Part shown: positions 24,898 to 33,574 of the stretch, piece after piece
Position numbering within the stretch: position 1 is the stretch's first letter
How the letters are laid out: each line of letters starts with the position of its first letter
DNA from: JAWKXU01 sp964468045
GTDB taxonomy: Bacteria; Pseudomonadota; Alphaproteobacteria; Sphingomonadales; Sphingomonadaceae
Direction of reading: 5' to 3'
NCBI GenBank assembly: GCA_964468045.1
Contig: CAYXTO010000008.1
Span: forward strand, 62,001 to 126,000
DNA length: 64,000 bases
The notes under the pieces: generated by a model
The model's input: only the letters and a program-made list of their open reading frames with translations
Database searches by the model: none
Told to the model about the DNA's origin: nothing
Translations under genes and position numbers: made by a program

Positions 24898-25218
24898 ATG
24901 AAGAAATTTGCCTATGCCGCCTTTGTTTCCGCCGCCGCGCTGACGCTGGCCGCCTGCGGCAGCTCCGACAACGCCTCGGAAGATGCTGCAGCCGACAATG
25001 TGGAAATGCCGGCAGACGAAGCCATGGCCGGCGACGTCGGTGAGCCTGCCGCCGATGCGGCTGGCGATGCTGCCGCCACCGCGGCCGGCGATGCCGCCGC
25101 CGCCGCCGAAAAGAAGGCGGATGAAGCTGCGCAGACTGCCGAAGCCGCCGGCGATGCCGCCGCTGCGGCCGCTGCCGATGCCGCCGCCGCCGCTGGCGAC
25201 GCTGCGAAGGCCGAATAA
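24898..25218 (+). CDS. Ala-rich lipoprotein, unknown function
   Basis: A 106-residue protein with a clean lipoprotein signal (MKKFAYAAFVSAAALTLAAC, Cys20). The mature part is almost wholly Ala, Asp, Glu and Gly in repeating units such as GDAAAAAA and ADEAAQTAEAAGDA, which predicts a helix or coiled rod. No family is recognised. A similar lipoprotein is encoded 400 bases downstream on the other strand. The codon set is GC-rich and repetitive. A GAAGAGGGG ribosome site precedes the ATG. It is divergent from the SahR-like regulator gene. Confidence 0.75.
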   Translation: MKKFAYAAFVSAAALTLAACGSSDNASEDAAADNVEMPADEAMAGDVGEPAADAAGDAAATAAGDAAAAAEKKADEAAQTAEAAGDAAAAAAADAAAAAGDAAKAE

Positions 25219-25227
25219 TCCCGCCTT

Positions 25228-25261
25228 GCGCCGTGCCTGCCTCGATCGGCGGGCGCGGCGC
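25228..25261 (+). terminator. 14-bp stem-loop after the Ala-rich lipoprotein gene
   Basis: GCGCCGTGCCTGCC (25228-25241) pairs with GGCGGGCGCGGCGC (25248-25261) with two G-U pairs and a six-base loop, ten bases after the stop codon. There is no T-run, so termination would need help from another factor. Confidence 0.4.
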
Positions 25262-25319
25262 CTGGCCTCCCGTATGCTGATGACGCCCTATAGCTCATGA
25301 TCCGGGGGCAGGTTTTCCG

Positions 25320-25532
25320 ATGAGAACGCGGGCCGCGCGATTGGCGATAGCCGCTCTTTGTCCGCTGGTGGCCTCCTGCGGGGCGCAGGATAACGATCCC
25401 GGGCCGGGCGGGGTCACGATCGGGGAAGCGCGCGCGCTCGACGAGGCGGCCGAGATGATCGAGCAAGGCCGCCCTTCCCCGGAATTGCTGAAGCAGATAG
25501 CCCCGTCGCAAAATCCGGCCGGGGCGGAATAA
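25320..25532 (+). CDS. small putative lipoprotein
   Basis: A 70-residue product with a basic N-terminus, a hydrophobic core and a lipobox ending in LVASC (Cys20). The mature 50 residues are polar, with EARALDEAAEMIEQGRPSPELL predicted helical. No family is recognised. GGGGCAGG lies before the ATG. It lies between the Ala-rich lipoprotein gene and a convergent gene for another small lipoprotein. Coding is supported by the signal peptide and ribosome site only. Confidence 0.6.
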   Translation: MRTRAARLAIAALCPLVASCGAQDNDPGPGGVTIGEARALDEAAEMIEQGRPSPELLKQIAPSQNPAGAE

Positions 25533-25604
25533 GGCCGATTCCGGCAACAGCAACGGCGCCGGATCGCTCCGATACCGTCGCTGAACCGGACCGGCTGCCG
25601 CTTA

Positions 25605-25883
25605 TCAGGGCGCGGTCTTCTCCGCCTGGTCCTCGATCGCGTCCGCCCTGGCATCGCCAGCCGCTTCGACGGCATCGGCTTTGTCTTCCATCGCCTCCTT
25701 GGCGGCGCTGGGGGCCATGTTGTCGGCCTGTGTATCGATTGCGTCCGCCTGCGCTTCGGCGGCGCTGTCCACCGCCTCCGCCTGGTCTTCGGCGACATTT
25801 TCCTGCTGGCTGTCGCAAGCGGCCAAGGCGAGGCCCGCCGCCGCAATCGGACCAACCATCGCAAGTTTGAAAATCTTCTTCAT
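25605..25883 (-). CDS. Ala/Glu/Asp-rich lipoprotein, unknown function
   Basis: A 92-residue protein with a lipoprotein signal (MKKIFKLAMVGPIAAAGLAL then AAC, Cys23). The mature chain has repeated units of the kind QADAIDTQADN, EDKADAVEAAGDA and RADAIEDQAEK with an 11-residue spacing, consistent with a long amphipathic helix. It resembles the 24898 gene product in layout and may be a distant paralogue. AGGGG precedes the start. It is followed by a converging small lipoprotein gene. Confidence 0.72.
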   Translation of the reverse strand: MKKIFKLAMVGPIAAAGLALAACDSQQENVAEDQAEAVDSAAEAQADAIDTQADNMAPSAAKEAMEDKADAVEAAGDARADAIEDQAEKTAP

Positions 25884-25902
25884 TGCTTATTCCCCTCTAA
25901 GG

Positions 25903-25931
25903 AAAAGGGGCGGGCCCAATGGCACCGCCCC
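25903..25931 (-). terminator. Rho-independent terminator of the glsB-type gene
   Basis: On the minus strand GGGGCGG pairs with CCGCCCC around an 11-base loop and is followed by TTTTCC. It begins 27 bases after the stop of the GlsB/YeaQ-like gene and ends 20 bases before the next lipoprotein gene, so the two are probably separate transcripts. Confidence 0.65.
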
Positions 25932-25958
25932 GGTTCGGGCCAAACCGCCCTGTCCCGC

Positions 25959-26228
25959 TCAGCGCATTGCGCCGCGACGGAACATATTCACGATCGCAAG
26001 CAACACGACCGATCCCAGGAAAGACACGAGCAGCGCGCTCGCACTGTAATCGCCGGCGAGGATATTTCCGCCGCCGATCAACGGATTGATCAGGAAGCCT
26101 GCAAGCAGCGCCCCGATGATACCGACGACGATGTTGAGCAGGATGCCTTGCTGCGCATCCGTCCGCATAATAATCGAGGCAAGCCAACCCAGCAGGCCGC
26201 CCACTACGATTAACAAGATGATACCCAT
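25959..26228 (-). CDS. GlsB/YeaQ/YmgE family stress-response membrane protein
   Basis: An 89-residue inner-membrane protein with three hydrophobic segments (about 1-20, 29-50, 62-82). It has the family's Gly-rich helices: LIVVGGLLGWLASIIMRTD, then GILLNIVVGIIGALLAGFLI. Members are stress-induced small proteins of unknown action, formerly called transglycosylase-associated. The ATG follows GAGGAATTTCACC, a good ribosome site. It is transcribed from just downstream of the second copy of the 90-base repeat and ends in an intrinsic terminator. Confidence 0.9.
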   Translation of the reverse strand: MGIILLIVVGGLLGWLASIIMRTDAQQGILLNIVVGIIGALLAGFLINPLIGGGNILAGDYSASALLVSFLGSVVLLAIVNMFRRGAMR

Positions 26229-26340
26229 GGTGAAATTCCTCTTCGCCTATGCGGAGGAAAAGCGCCGGGCGGATTTAGGTTCCTGATTTTGCGACAGCGT
26301 GCCGCGCGAGGCCGATCCTGGGTCCTGATCCCAGGCACGT

Positions 26341-26430
26341 TTCCGGTTGAACCGGAACCTGTCTGGAATTTGCCTGTTTTCCGTGATTTGCGAGTCAGCA
26401 AGTGACCCCACTTGCCTGGAAATCACTCTA
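26341..26430 (+). repeat. structured 90-base dispersed repeat, copy B
   Basis: This copy is 90% identical to 15259-15348. Both nested stems are fully kept (GTGATTT/AAATCAC and AGCAAGTG/CACTTGC), while the four-base loop (ACCC for ATTC) and linkers differ. The first 17 bases are themselves a hairpin (TTCCGGTT-G-AACCGGAA). The last three bases are the complement of the uppP stop codon, so the element forms the uppP 3' UTR. Confidence 0.85.
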
Positions 26431-27237
26431 GCGCAGGGCGAACCAGACGACCACGGCCGTGCCCAGCACGATTCGGTACCAGGCGAAAGGCGCAAATCCG
26501 GAACGGCTGACATAGGCGACGAAGGCGCGGATCACGATCAGCGCGACGATGAACGACACGACGAAGCCGATCGCGATTTCATCCCATCCGACCAGGCCCT
26601 CGCCGCCCAGGGTGTGGCCCCTGTCGAGCAGCTCCAGGGTGGAGGCGCCGATCATGGTCGGGACTGCAAGGAAGAAGGAGAACTCGGCGGCGGTCTTGCG
26701 GTTGATGCCCATGGCGAGGGCGCCCATGATCGTCGCCCCGGAACGGCTCACCCCCGGAACCATCGACAGGCACTGGGCCAGCCCCACCCCGATCACCTGC
26801 TTGACGGGCAGGTCCGCTACATCGGTGTATGCGCCGGATTTGGCGATCTTCTCGATGCCGAGGATCGCGATGCCGCCGACGATGAGCGCCCAGGCGACCA
26901 CGTCGGGGCTGCCGAGCAGGATGTTGATATAGTCCTTGAGGGCCAGCCCGAGGATGGCCGAGGGCAGAAAGGCGAGGAGGATGTTGCGCAGGAAGGCCAG
27001 GCTCCTCTTCTCCAGCCTGAGGACCCCGATCCCCGCTTGCCAGAATGTCGGCCAGTATTGCACCACCACCGCCAGGATCGCGCCGAGCTGGATGACGACG
27101 TTGAACAGCGCCCACTGATGCGCGTCATAGCCGAACAATTCGCTGGCGAGGATGAGGTGTCCGGTCGATGAAACCGGCACGAATTCTGTCAATCCTTCAA
27201 CGATGCCGAGAAGGATGGCGGTGAGCGTCAGATCCAT
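26428..27237 (-). CDS. uppP: undecaprenyl-diphosphatase
   Basis: A 269-residue integral membrane phosphatase (BacA/UppP) that recycles undecaprenyl diphosphate to the lipid carrier for peptidoglycan and polysaccharide synthesis; it also gives bacitracin tolerance. The two active-site motifs are clear: EGLTEFVPVSSTGHLIL near 14-30 and PGVSRSGATIMGALAMG near 162-178. About eight hydrophobic segments are visible. Length is normal. The stop codon coincides with the edge of the 90-base repeat. The M13 peptidase gene ends 85 bases upstream. Confidence 0.95.
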   Translation of the reverse strand: MDLTLTAILLGIVEGLTEFVPVSSTGHLILASELFGYDAHQWALFNVVIQLGAILAVVVQYWPTFWQAGIGVLRLEKRSLAFLRNILLAFLPSAILGLALKDYINILLGSPDVVAWALIVGGIAILGIEKIAKSGAYTDVADLPVKQVIGVGLAQCLSMVPGVSRSGATIMGALAMGINRKTAAEFSFFLAVPTMIGASTLELLDRGHTLGGEGLVGWDEIAIGFVVSFIVALIVIRAFVAYVSRSGFAPFAWYRIVLGTAVVVWFALR

Positions 27238-27322
27238 ATGTCCCCGGTGATGCCGGAAGGCGGGGGCAAGTCAAGGCCTTGCCACCCCGCGACGCCAATT
27301 TTTTCGCAGATGCAGCAATTCC

Positions 27323-29449
27323 CTACCAGATGTGCACGCGCTCCTCCGGCGGCAGGAAGAGCGCATTGTCCTGCGTGACGTTGAAGGCGCGATACCAGGC
27401 GTCCATGTTGCGGACGACGCCATTGACGCGGTAGCGCTCCGGCGAATGCGGATCGGTCAGCAGCCGCTGGCGCAGCGTATCCTCCCGGTCCGCCGAGCGC
27501 CAGACCTGCGCCCAGGCCAGGAAGAAGCGTTGGTCGCCGGTCAGCCCGTCGATGACCGGGGCCTCCTGGCCACCCAGGGACATGCGATAGGCGCGATAGG
27601 CCAGGCTGAGACCGCCGAGGTCGCCCATGTTCTCGCCGAGCGTGAAGCGCCCGTTCACGCAGGTCTTGCCGCCGTCCAGCGGGCAGAAGGCGTCATACTG
27701 CTTCGCCAGCCTGTCGCCCAGCGCCGTGAAGGCGGCGAGATCCTCCTGCGTCCACCAGTCGCGCATCAGGCCGGTCCCGTCGGACTTGGCCCCCTGGTCG
27801 TCGAAGCCATGGCCGATCTCGTGGCCGATCACCGCGCCGATCGCGCCGTAATTGACGGCCGGATCGGCATCGGGGCTGAAGAACGGCGGTTGCAGGATGG
27901 CGGCGGGGAACACGATCTCGTTCTTGGACGGGTCGTAATAGGCGTTCACCGTCTGCGGCAGCATGTACCATTCGCTGCGGTCGATCGGCCCGCCGAGCTT
28001 GCGCAGGTCGTCCTGCCATGCCCATTTCGCCGCGGCGATCGAATTTTCCAGCGGCTTGCCCCGTTCGATGGCGAGCCCCTCATAGTGCTTGAACTTGTCG
28101 GGGTAGCCGATCTTGGCGGTGAACTGGTCCAGCTTGGCCTGCGCTTCGCCCTTGGTCGGCGCGCTCATCCAGGCATTCTCGGCCAGGCTGGCGGCCAGCG
28201 CTTTCCTGACATTGCCGATCAGGTCCAGCATCGCCGCCTTGCTGGCGGGCGGGAAGTGCCGTTCGACATAGGCTTCGCCCAGCGCCTCGCCCAGCTCGCT
28301 TTCGACCGTGTCGATCGCGCGCTTCCAGCGCGGGCGCTGCTCTTCCTGCCCGCGCAGCAGCTTGCCGTAGAACGCGAAGCGCGCATTATCGATATCGGAC
28401 GGCAGGACATCCGCATTGCCGGACAGGAACTGCGCCGCCATCCAGGCCCTGGCGGTATCCACGGGGGTTTTCGCCAGCAATTGGAACATCGCCGGCAGGC
28501 CGCCGCCGATCTTGGCCACATCCTCCGCGCTGAGGCCGAGCGCCTTCGCTTCGGCCGCATCGGGCGGCAATTGCCAGACGACGAATTCCTGCGCCTGGCC
28601 GAGGCCGGACGCCTGCAGCATCGGCGCCACCGGGAAAGGCCCGGCCAGCTTGCGCAGTTCGCCCTGGCTGACCTTGTTGTAAGTCAGGTCGCGATTGCGC
28701 TCGGTGGTGCGATCCCAGGCGAGTTCGGCAAAGCGGTATTCGAGATCATAGACCGTGGCGGCGGTCGCGGCCGGATCGGGATAACCCGCCTTGCCCAGGA
28801 GGAAGGCGAGATACTCGCGATATCTGGCCTGGATGTCGCGCGATTTCTCGTCGGTCTTGAGATAGTAGTCCCGGTCAGGCAACCCCAGCCCGCCGACCCC
28901 CACGCCCACGATATAGCGGTCCGGCTGCTTGTCGTCGACCATCACCCCGGCGCTGAACGGGGAAGGATAGCCCGGCTGGCCGAACAGCGAGGCGAGGTCC
29001 TTGGCCGTCTTTGCCGAACGGATCGCATCCAGATAGGGCTGCGCGGGCGCGAGGCCCGCCGCGTCGATCGCCTTCTGATCGAGGTAGGATTCATAGGCAT
29101 CGACGAGGCGGGCATCCAGCGATCCGGGAGCTTGCTGGGCGGCCCGCAATTCGTCGATCAGCGCCCGGATATCCTGCTGCGACTTTTCATGCAGCATGAT
29201 GAACGCGCCATAGCGCGAATGTTCCGGCGGGATGGGATTGGCGGCGATCCATTTCGCATTCACATGGTCGAAGAAATCGTCCCCGGGCCTGATCCGGGGA
29301 TCGAGCTGGGTGAGGTCGATGCCCCAGCTGCCGAAGGTCATCTGCGGCGCGGTGGCTGCCGGTTCGGCCGGCGTGGCCTCGTCCGCATGGGCGGTATGCG
29401 CCGCCATCAGCACGATGCATGCGGTGAGTGTCGCGAAGGTCTTGTTCAT
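27323..29449 (-). CDS. M13 family metallopeptidase (neprilysin-like)
   Basis: A 708-residue secreted or periplasmic zinc endopeptidase. The signal peptide is MNKTFATLTACIVLMAAHTA plus HA. The N-terminal M13 domain begins at SWGIDLTQLDPRIRPGDDFF. The catalytic region has NAYYDPSKNEIVFPAAIL, the zinc site IGHEIGHGFDDQG, and ENMGDLGGLSLAYRAY with the third zinc ligand. The end has RVNGVVRNMDAWYRAFNV and a short tail. It should cleave oligopeptides outside the cytoplasm. The order of motifs and the length are standard. It is 84 bases downstream of the ABC exporter gene on the same strand. Confidence 0.95.
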   Translation of the reverse strand: MNKTFATLTACIVLMAAHTAHADEATPAEPAATAPQMTFGSWGIDLTQLDPRIRPGDDFFDHVNAKWIAANPIPPEHSRYGAFIMLHEKSQQDIRALIDELRAAQQAPGSLDARLVDAYESYLDQKAIDAAGLAPAQPYLDAIRSAKTAKDLASLFGQPGYPSPFSAGVMVDDKQPDRYIVGVGVGGLGLPDRDYYLKTDEKSRDIQARYREYLAFLLGKAGYPDPAATAATVYDLEYRFAELAWDRTTERNRDLTYNKVSQGELRKLAGPFPVAPMLQASGLGQAQEFVVWQLPPDAAEAKALGLSAEDVAKIGGGLPAMFQLLAKTPVDTARAWMAAQFLSGNADVLPSDIDNARFAFYGKLLRGQEEQRPRWKRAIDTVESELGEALGEAYVERHFPPASKAAMLDLIGNVRKALAASLAENAWMSAPTKGEAQAKLDQFTAKIGYPDKFKHYEGLAIERGKPLENSIAAAKWAWQDDLRKLGGPIDRSEWYMLPQTVNAYYDPSKNEIVFPAAILQPPFFSPDADPAVNYGAIGAVIGHEIGHGFDDQGAKSDGTGLMRDWWTQEDLAAFTALGDRLAKQYDAFCPLDGGKTCVNGRFTLGENMGDLGGLSLAYRAYRMSLGGQEAPVIDGLTGDQRFFLAWAQVWRSADREDTLRQRLLTDPHSPERYRVNGVVRNMDAWYRAFNVTQDNALFLPPEERVHIW

Positions 29450-29533
29450 GGCCGTCTTTCCCCGCTCTCGGTTCCGTTCTGGTCGCTCTCGGGCGGCGTT
29501 CTGGTCACCCGAAACTGAACCTGGCTTGAAACC

Positions 29534-31390
29534 TCATGCGCCCGCTGCGGCTTCCATGCCGTTGTCTTCGAACTGCAAACGCGCCAGGCGAGCGTAGAGG
29601 CCGCCGCCAGCGGTCAGATCGGCGTGGGTGCCCTGTTCCACGATGCGGCCATCCTCCATCACGACGATGCGGTCCGCCGCGCGAACGGTGGCGAGGCGAT
29701 GGGCGATGACGAGAGTGGTGCGATCGCGCATCAGCCGTTCCAGCGCTTCCTGGACCAGCCGCTCGCTCTGGGCGTCCAGCGCGCTGGTGGCCTCGTCCAG
29801 CAGCAGGATCGGGGCGTCGCGCAGCAGGGCGCGGGCGATGGCGATGCGTTGCCGCTGCCCCCCCGAAAGGCGCGCGCCGCCTTCGCCCAGATAGGTATCC
29901 AGCCCCTGGGGCAATTCGCGCAGGAAGCGCTCGGCATTGGCAGCGGTGGCGGCCTGCCAGATCTCCTCGTCGGAGGCGTTCCAGTTGCCATAGCGCAGAT
30001 TGTCGCGCGCATTGGCGGAAAACAGGACGCCCTCCTGCGGGACAAAGGCGATCCGCCGGCGGATCTCGGCCGGATCGGCGGACGTCAGCGGCACGCCATC
30101 CATGCGGATCGTGCCCGCCTGCGGATCGTAGAACCGCTCCGCCAGCTGGAAGATCGTCGATTTGCCCGCGCCGGACGGCCCCACGATGGCCACCGTCTCC
30201 CCCGGTTCGACCGCCAGCGAGAAGTCCTTGAGCGCCGCGACTTCCACCCGGGTCGGATAGCGGAAGGTGACATTCTGGAAGGCGATGCCGCCCCGGGGCG
30301 GCTCGGGCAGGTTCACCGCCCGCGCCGGCGGCAGGATCTCGGGCTTTTCATTGAGCAGCTCGTTCAGCCTGCTGGCCGCGCCCGCGCCGCGCAGCAAATC
30401 GCCATAGACCTCCATCAGGGAGCCGAATGCCCCCGCCACCAGCCCGCCGGTGAGCACGAAGGCGGCGATCGTGCCGCCGCTGATCTCGCCGCTGGCGACC
30501 CCGACCGCCCCGCGCCAGATCAGCAGGGTGATGGCGCCGAAGATCAGGAAGATCACGGCCCCGGTCATGACCGCGCGGACGAGGATGCGGCGCTTCGCGG
30601 TGGCGAAGGTCCGCTCCACCGCGGCTTCAAAGCGCTGCCCTTCGCGCTGCTCCTGATTGAAGGCCTGGACGATCCTCATCGCGGCGAGAACTTCCGCCAC
30701 CATGGCGCCGACATCGGCCACCCGATCCTGGCTGGAGCGCGATATCCGCCGCAAGCGCCGTCCGAACAGCGACAGCGGCACCACCACCAGCGGGATCGCC
30801 ATCAGCAGGCCCCCGGCCAGCCGGGGCGCAAGGGCGAACAGGTAGATGGTGCCGCCCACCGCCATCAGGAAATTGCGCAAGGCCACGGAAACCGTGGTGC
30901 CCACCACCTGCTCGATCAGCGCGGTGTCCGCCGTCATCCGCGAGGAGATTTCCTTGGGGCTGTTCTCCTCGAAGAAACCGGGCGCCAGCCGCAGCAGATT
31001 CTCCTGCACCCGCAGCCTGATGTCGGCGACCACCCGTTCGCCCAGCCACGACACGAAATAGAAGCGGAAAGCGGTGGCGATCGCCAGCACCACCACGATC
31101 AGCAGCAGATACTGGAACCAGCGGGCCACATCGTCCCCGTCGCCGCCGGACCCGAAGCCGCGATCGATGATCAGCTTGAACCCGGACGGGATGGCAAGGG
31201 TCGCGCTGGCCGTCACCAGCAAGGCGAGAAATGCGCAGGCCAGCTTGCCGGGATAGGCGCTGGCGGCGCGCCATATCATCAGCAGTGGTCCCAAATCGCG
31301 CGCGGGGGGCGGGCCTTGCTCCGCCGGGGTGCGATTGCGGCGCGCGAACAACCCGCGGCGATTCGAGCTTGGTTCTGGCGCTGACTCCAT
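29534..31390 (-). CDS. ABC exporter, fused membrane and ATPase domains (MsbA/lipid A exporter type)
   Basis: A 618-residue half-transporter that should work as a homodimer. The first 350 residues form six membrane helices, beginning with LACAFLALLVTASATLAIPS near 52. The ATPase domain has Walker A GPSGAGKST near 405, the Q-loop in FVPQEGVLF, the signature LSGGQRQRIAIARALL, Walker B ILLLDEATSALD and the H-loop VIAHRLATV. The closest general type is MsbA and multidrug/lipid exporters; the cargo is not determined. The first 30 residues are polar and low-complexity. It is divergent from the PHA depolymerase gene with about 200 bases between them. Confidence 0.92.
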   Translation of the reverse strand: MESAPEPSSNRRGLFARRNRTPAEQGPPPARDLGPLLMIWRAASAYPGKLACAFLALLVTASATLAIPSGFKLIIDRGFGSGGDGDDVARWFQYLLLIVVVLAIATAFRFYFVSWLGERVVADIRLRVQENLLRLAPGFFEENSPKEISSRMTADTALIEQVVGTTVSVALRNFLMAVGGTIYLFALAPRLAGGLLMAIPLVVVPLSLFGRRLRRISRSSQDRVADVGAMVAEVLAAMRIVQAFNQEQREGQRFEAAVERTFATAKRRILVRAVMTGAVIFLIFGAITLLIWRGAVGVASGEISGGTIAAFVLTGGLVAGAFGSLMEVYGDLLRGAGAASRLNELLNEKPEILPPARAVNLPEPPRGGIAFQNVTFRYPTRVEVAALKDFSLAVEPGETVAIVGPSGAGKSTIFQLAERFYDPQAGTIRMDGVPLTSADPAEIRRRIAFVPQEGVLFSANARDNLRYGNWNASDEEIWQAATAANAERFLRELPQGLDTYLGEGGARLSGGQRQRIAIARALLRDAPILLLDEATSALDAQSERLVQEALERLMRDRTTLVIAHRLATVRAADRIVVMEDGRIVEQGTHADLTAGGGLYARLARLQFEDNGMEAAAGA

Positions 31391-31524
31391 AGCGCGTCCC
31401 CCTAGGCCGGAGCGGCCCGAACCGCAATCTCCTCCTGTCGCGGTCCAATATGCGCTTTTGGAGACCCGCCTTTTCCCGACGCTTTTTCAGCATATCCACG
31501 CCGATCCGCCGCAGACTCGCCGCG

Positions 31525-31558
31525 CTGCATTGCACAATCCCCTGTTTGGGGTCACAAT
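31525..31558 (+). promoter_or_regulatory. candidate phaZ promoter with PhaR-like operator
   Basis: TTGCAC (31530-31535) and CACAAT (31553-31558) are 17 bases apart and each matches four of six consensus bases. CTGCATTGCAC (31525-31535) overlaps the minus-35 and differs at one fixed position from CTGCNNNGCAG, a site described for the PHB regulator PhaR in Paracoccus. The spacer holds CCCC/GGGG arms. Confidence 0.35.
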
Positions 31559-31590
31559 GCCGGCATGATCGGACAGGGGACGAACCGACT

Positions 31591-32835
31591 GTGATCTATC
31601 ATGCCTATGAATGGCAGCGCGCCTTCCTGCAGGGAGCGAGCGTCTGGGCCGGGATCGGGGCGCAAATGCTTTCCAACCCCAGCAATCCGTTGGGCTATTC
31701 GGGGCTGGGGCCCGTCGCCGCATCCGCGCTGGACGTGTTTGCCCATGCCGCGGCATCGCGCGGGAAACCGGAATTCGGCATTGCCCAGGTCGAGGTCGAT
31801 GGCGCCACCCATGATGTGACGGAAGCCCTTGTTCTGGCGCAGCCGTTCGGCTCGTTGCTGCGCTTCACCCATAGCGGGCTCGCCGCAGATGCGCCGAAGC
31901 TGCTGATCGTCGCGCCGATGAGCGGCCATTACGCCACGCTGCTGCGCGGCACGGTGGAACGCATGCTGGAGCGGTGCGAGGTCTACATCACCGATTGGGC
32001 CGATGCCCGGATGGTGCCCCTGTCCGCAGGCTCCTTCGATCTGGACGATTATATCGACTATCTGATCGAGTTTCTCGAATTCATCGGTCCGGGCACCCAT
32101 ATGATGGCCGTGTGCCAGCCTTCCGTGCCCGCGCTGGCCGCCACTGCGGTGATGGGCGCCGACAGGAACCGCTGCCGTCCGGCAAGCCTGACGATGATGG
32201 GCGGGCCGATCGACACCCGCGCCTCGCCGACCACCGTGAACACCATGGCCATGCAGCGTCCGTTGGCCTGGTTTCGCAACAATCTGATCGCGACCGTGCC
32301 GATCCAGTATCCGGGCGTCGGGCGGAAGGTCTATCCGGGCTTCCTGCAGCTCACCAGCTTCATGGCGATGAATCTCGGCAACCACATCATGAGCCATTAC
32401 GAGATGTTCAAGCATCTCGTCACCGGCGACGGGGAAAGCGCGGCGGCCACCAAGGCCTTCTACGATGAATATCGCTCCGTCTGCGACATGACCGCCGAAT
32501 TCTATCTTCAGACCGTGGAGCATGTGTTCCAGAACCATTCGCTGCCCAAGGGGGAACTCGTGCATCGCGGCAAGCCCGTGGATCTGGGCGCGATCGGCGA
32601 TACCGCACTGATGGCGATCGAAGGCGAGCGCGACGATATTTCCGGCATCGGCCAGACCCGCGCCGCGCTGGATCTCGCCACCGGCCTGCCCGAGCAGCGC
32701 AAGAAATACATGCTGGCCCGGAATGTCGGCCATTACGGCATCTTCAACGGCAGCAAATGGCGCAACCGGATCGCGCCCGTTGTCGAAGAATGGATCGCGG
32801 CTCATCCCCGCACCAGACTGGAAGCGGTGGCCTAG
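31591..32835 (+). CDS. phaZ: intracellular polyhydroxyalkanoate depolymerase
   Basis: A 414-residue cytoplasmic depolymerase that degrades stored polyhydroxybutyrate. It begins with MIYHAYEWQRAFLQGA, as the PhaZ1-type family does. Cys175 lies in MMAVCQPSVPALAA, matching the catalytic cysteine of Ralstonia PhaZ1, and the late ARNVGHYGIFNGSKWR carries the catalytic histidine. LTMMGGPIDTRASPT near 205 is also typical. The GTG at 31591 was chosen from this N-terminus; upstream in-frame codons are not family-like. phaB lies 22 kb away, so PHB genes are scattered. No synthase is in the window. Confidence 0.92.
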   Translation: MIYHAYEWQRAFLQGASVWAGIGAQMLSNPSNPLGYSGLGPVAASALDVFAHAAASRGKPEFGIAQVEVDGATHDVTEALVLAQPFGSLLRFTHSGLAADAPKLLIVAPMSGHYATLLRGTVERMLERCEVYITDWADARMVPLSAGSFDLDDYIDYLIEFLEFIGPGTHMMAVCQPSVPALAATAVMGADRNRCRPASLTMMGGPIDTRASPTTVNTMAMQRPLAWFRNNLIATVPIQYPGVGRKVYPGFLQLTSFMAMNLGNHIMSHYEMFKHLVTGDGESAAATKAFYDEYRSVCDMTAEFYLQTVEHVFQNHSLPKGELVHRGKPVDLGAIGDTALMAIEGERDDISGIGQTRAALDLATGLPEQRKKYMLARNVGHYGIFNGSKWRNRIAPVVEEWIAAHPRTRLEAVA

Positions 32836-32864
32836 GTCCTGACCCTAGAAGGATTCCAAGGCAG

Positions 32865-33494
32865 TCAGGGCTGGCCGGGCTCGCCCCTTTCCGGGGCGTT
32901 GCCGAAGATCCGGCGCAGCACCTTGCGGGCCAGCAGCAGCAGGCCAATGGCGGCGGCCAGCAACACCAGCGCGATTGCCGCCGCGGCCAGGGGATATTCG
33001 TAGGCGAGATAGAGCAGGCCGGCGGTCACCACATCTTCCGTGGTGGACACGGCCACATTGCTGAATGGTTCCGGGCTGGTATTGACCAGCGCCCGTGCCC
33101 CCGCCTTGCCGCTATGCGCGAGCAAGGCTCCGCTGCCCCCGAGGATAAATGCGATCACCTGCAGCGCAGGGTCGGAAGGGTCGACCACGGCCAAGGCCAG
33201 CAGCGCCCCGCCCAGCGGGCGGATGGCAGTATGCACCGTGTCCCAGACCGTATCCAGCCAGAGGATCTTGTCGGCAAGGAATTCGCAGAGCGCGGCTATC
33301 CCCGCCACGCCCATCACCCATGGATTGGCCAGGACCTGGAGCGTGGCCAGATGTTCGGGAAGCGGCAGGACGCCCAGCCGCATAGCGATGCCGGTGGCGA
33401 GCACGCAGAGGTAAAGCCGCCAGCCGGACAGCAGGCTGACGCTGCCGGCTATGCCCAGGATTTCGATGATTCCCAAGGTCCCGCCCGCTTCCAT
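32865..33494 (-). CDS. DUF4126 family membrane protein
   Basis: A 209-residue membrane protein with about five hydrophobic stretches. The family block LSGWRLYLCVLATGIAMRLG near 22-41, FLADKILWLDTVWDTVHTAIRPLGGALL near 72-100 and ALLAHSGKAGARALVNTSPEPFSN near 125-149 are characteristic of DUF4126. Function is unknown. It sits 80 bases after the start side of the O-ligase gene's stop and converges on phaZ with only 29 bases between stops. No ribosome site stands out beyond GGAGAAG before the ATG. Confidence 0.88.
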   Translation of the reverse strand: MEAGGTLGIIEILGIAGSVSLLSGWRLYLCVLATGIAMRLGVLPLPEHLATLQVLANPWVMGVAGIAALCEFLADKILWLDTVWDTVHTAIRPLGGALLALAVVDPSDPALQVIAFILGGSGALLAHSGKAGARALVNTSPEPFSNVAVSTTEDVVTAGLLYLAYEYPLAAAAIALVLLAAAIGLLLLARKVLRRIFGNAPERGEPGQP

Positions 33495-33574
33495 CCAAGC
33501 TTCTCCTCCGGCCAGTGGAGTTGCGAAGATGCGCGTTTACGGGCGCGGTTGCAAGAAAGCGCGTGGTTCAGTGC

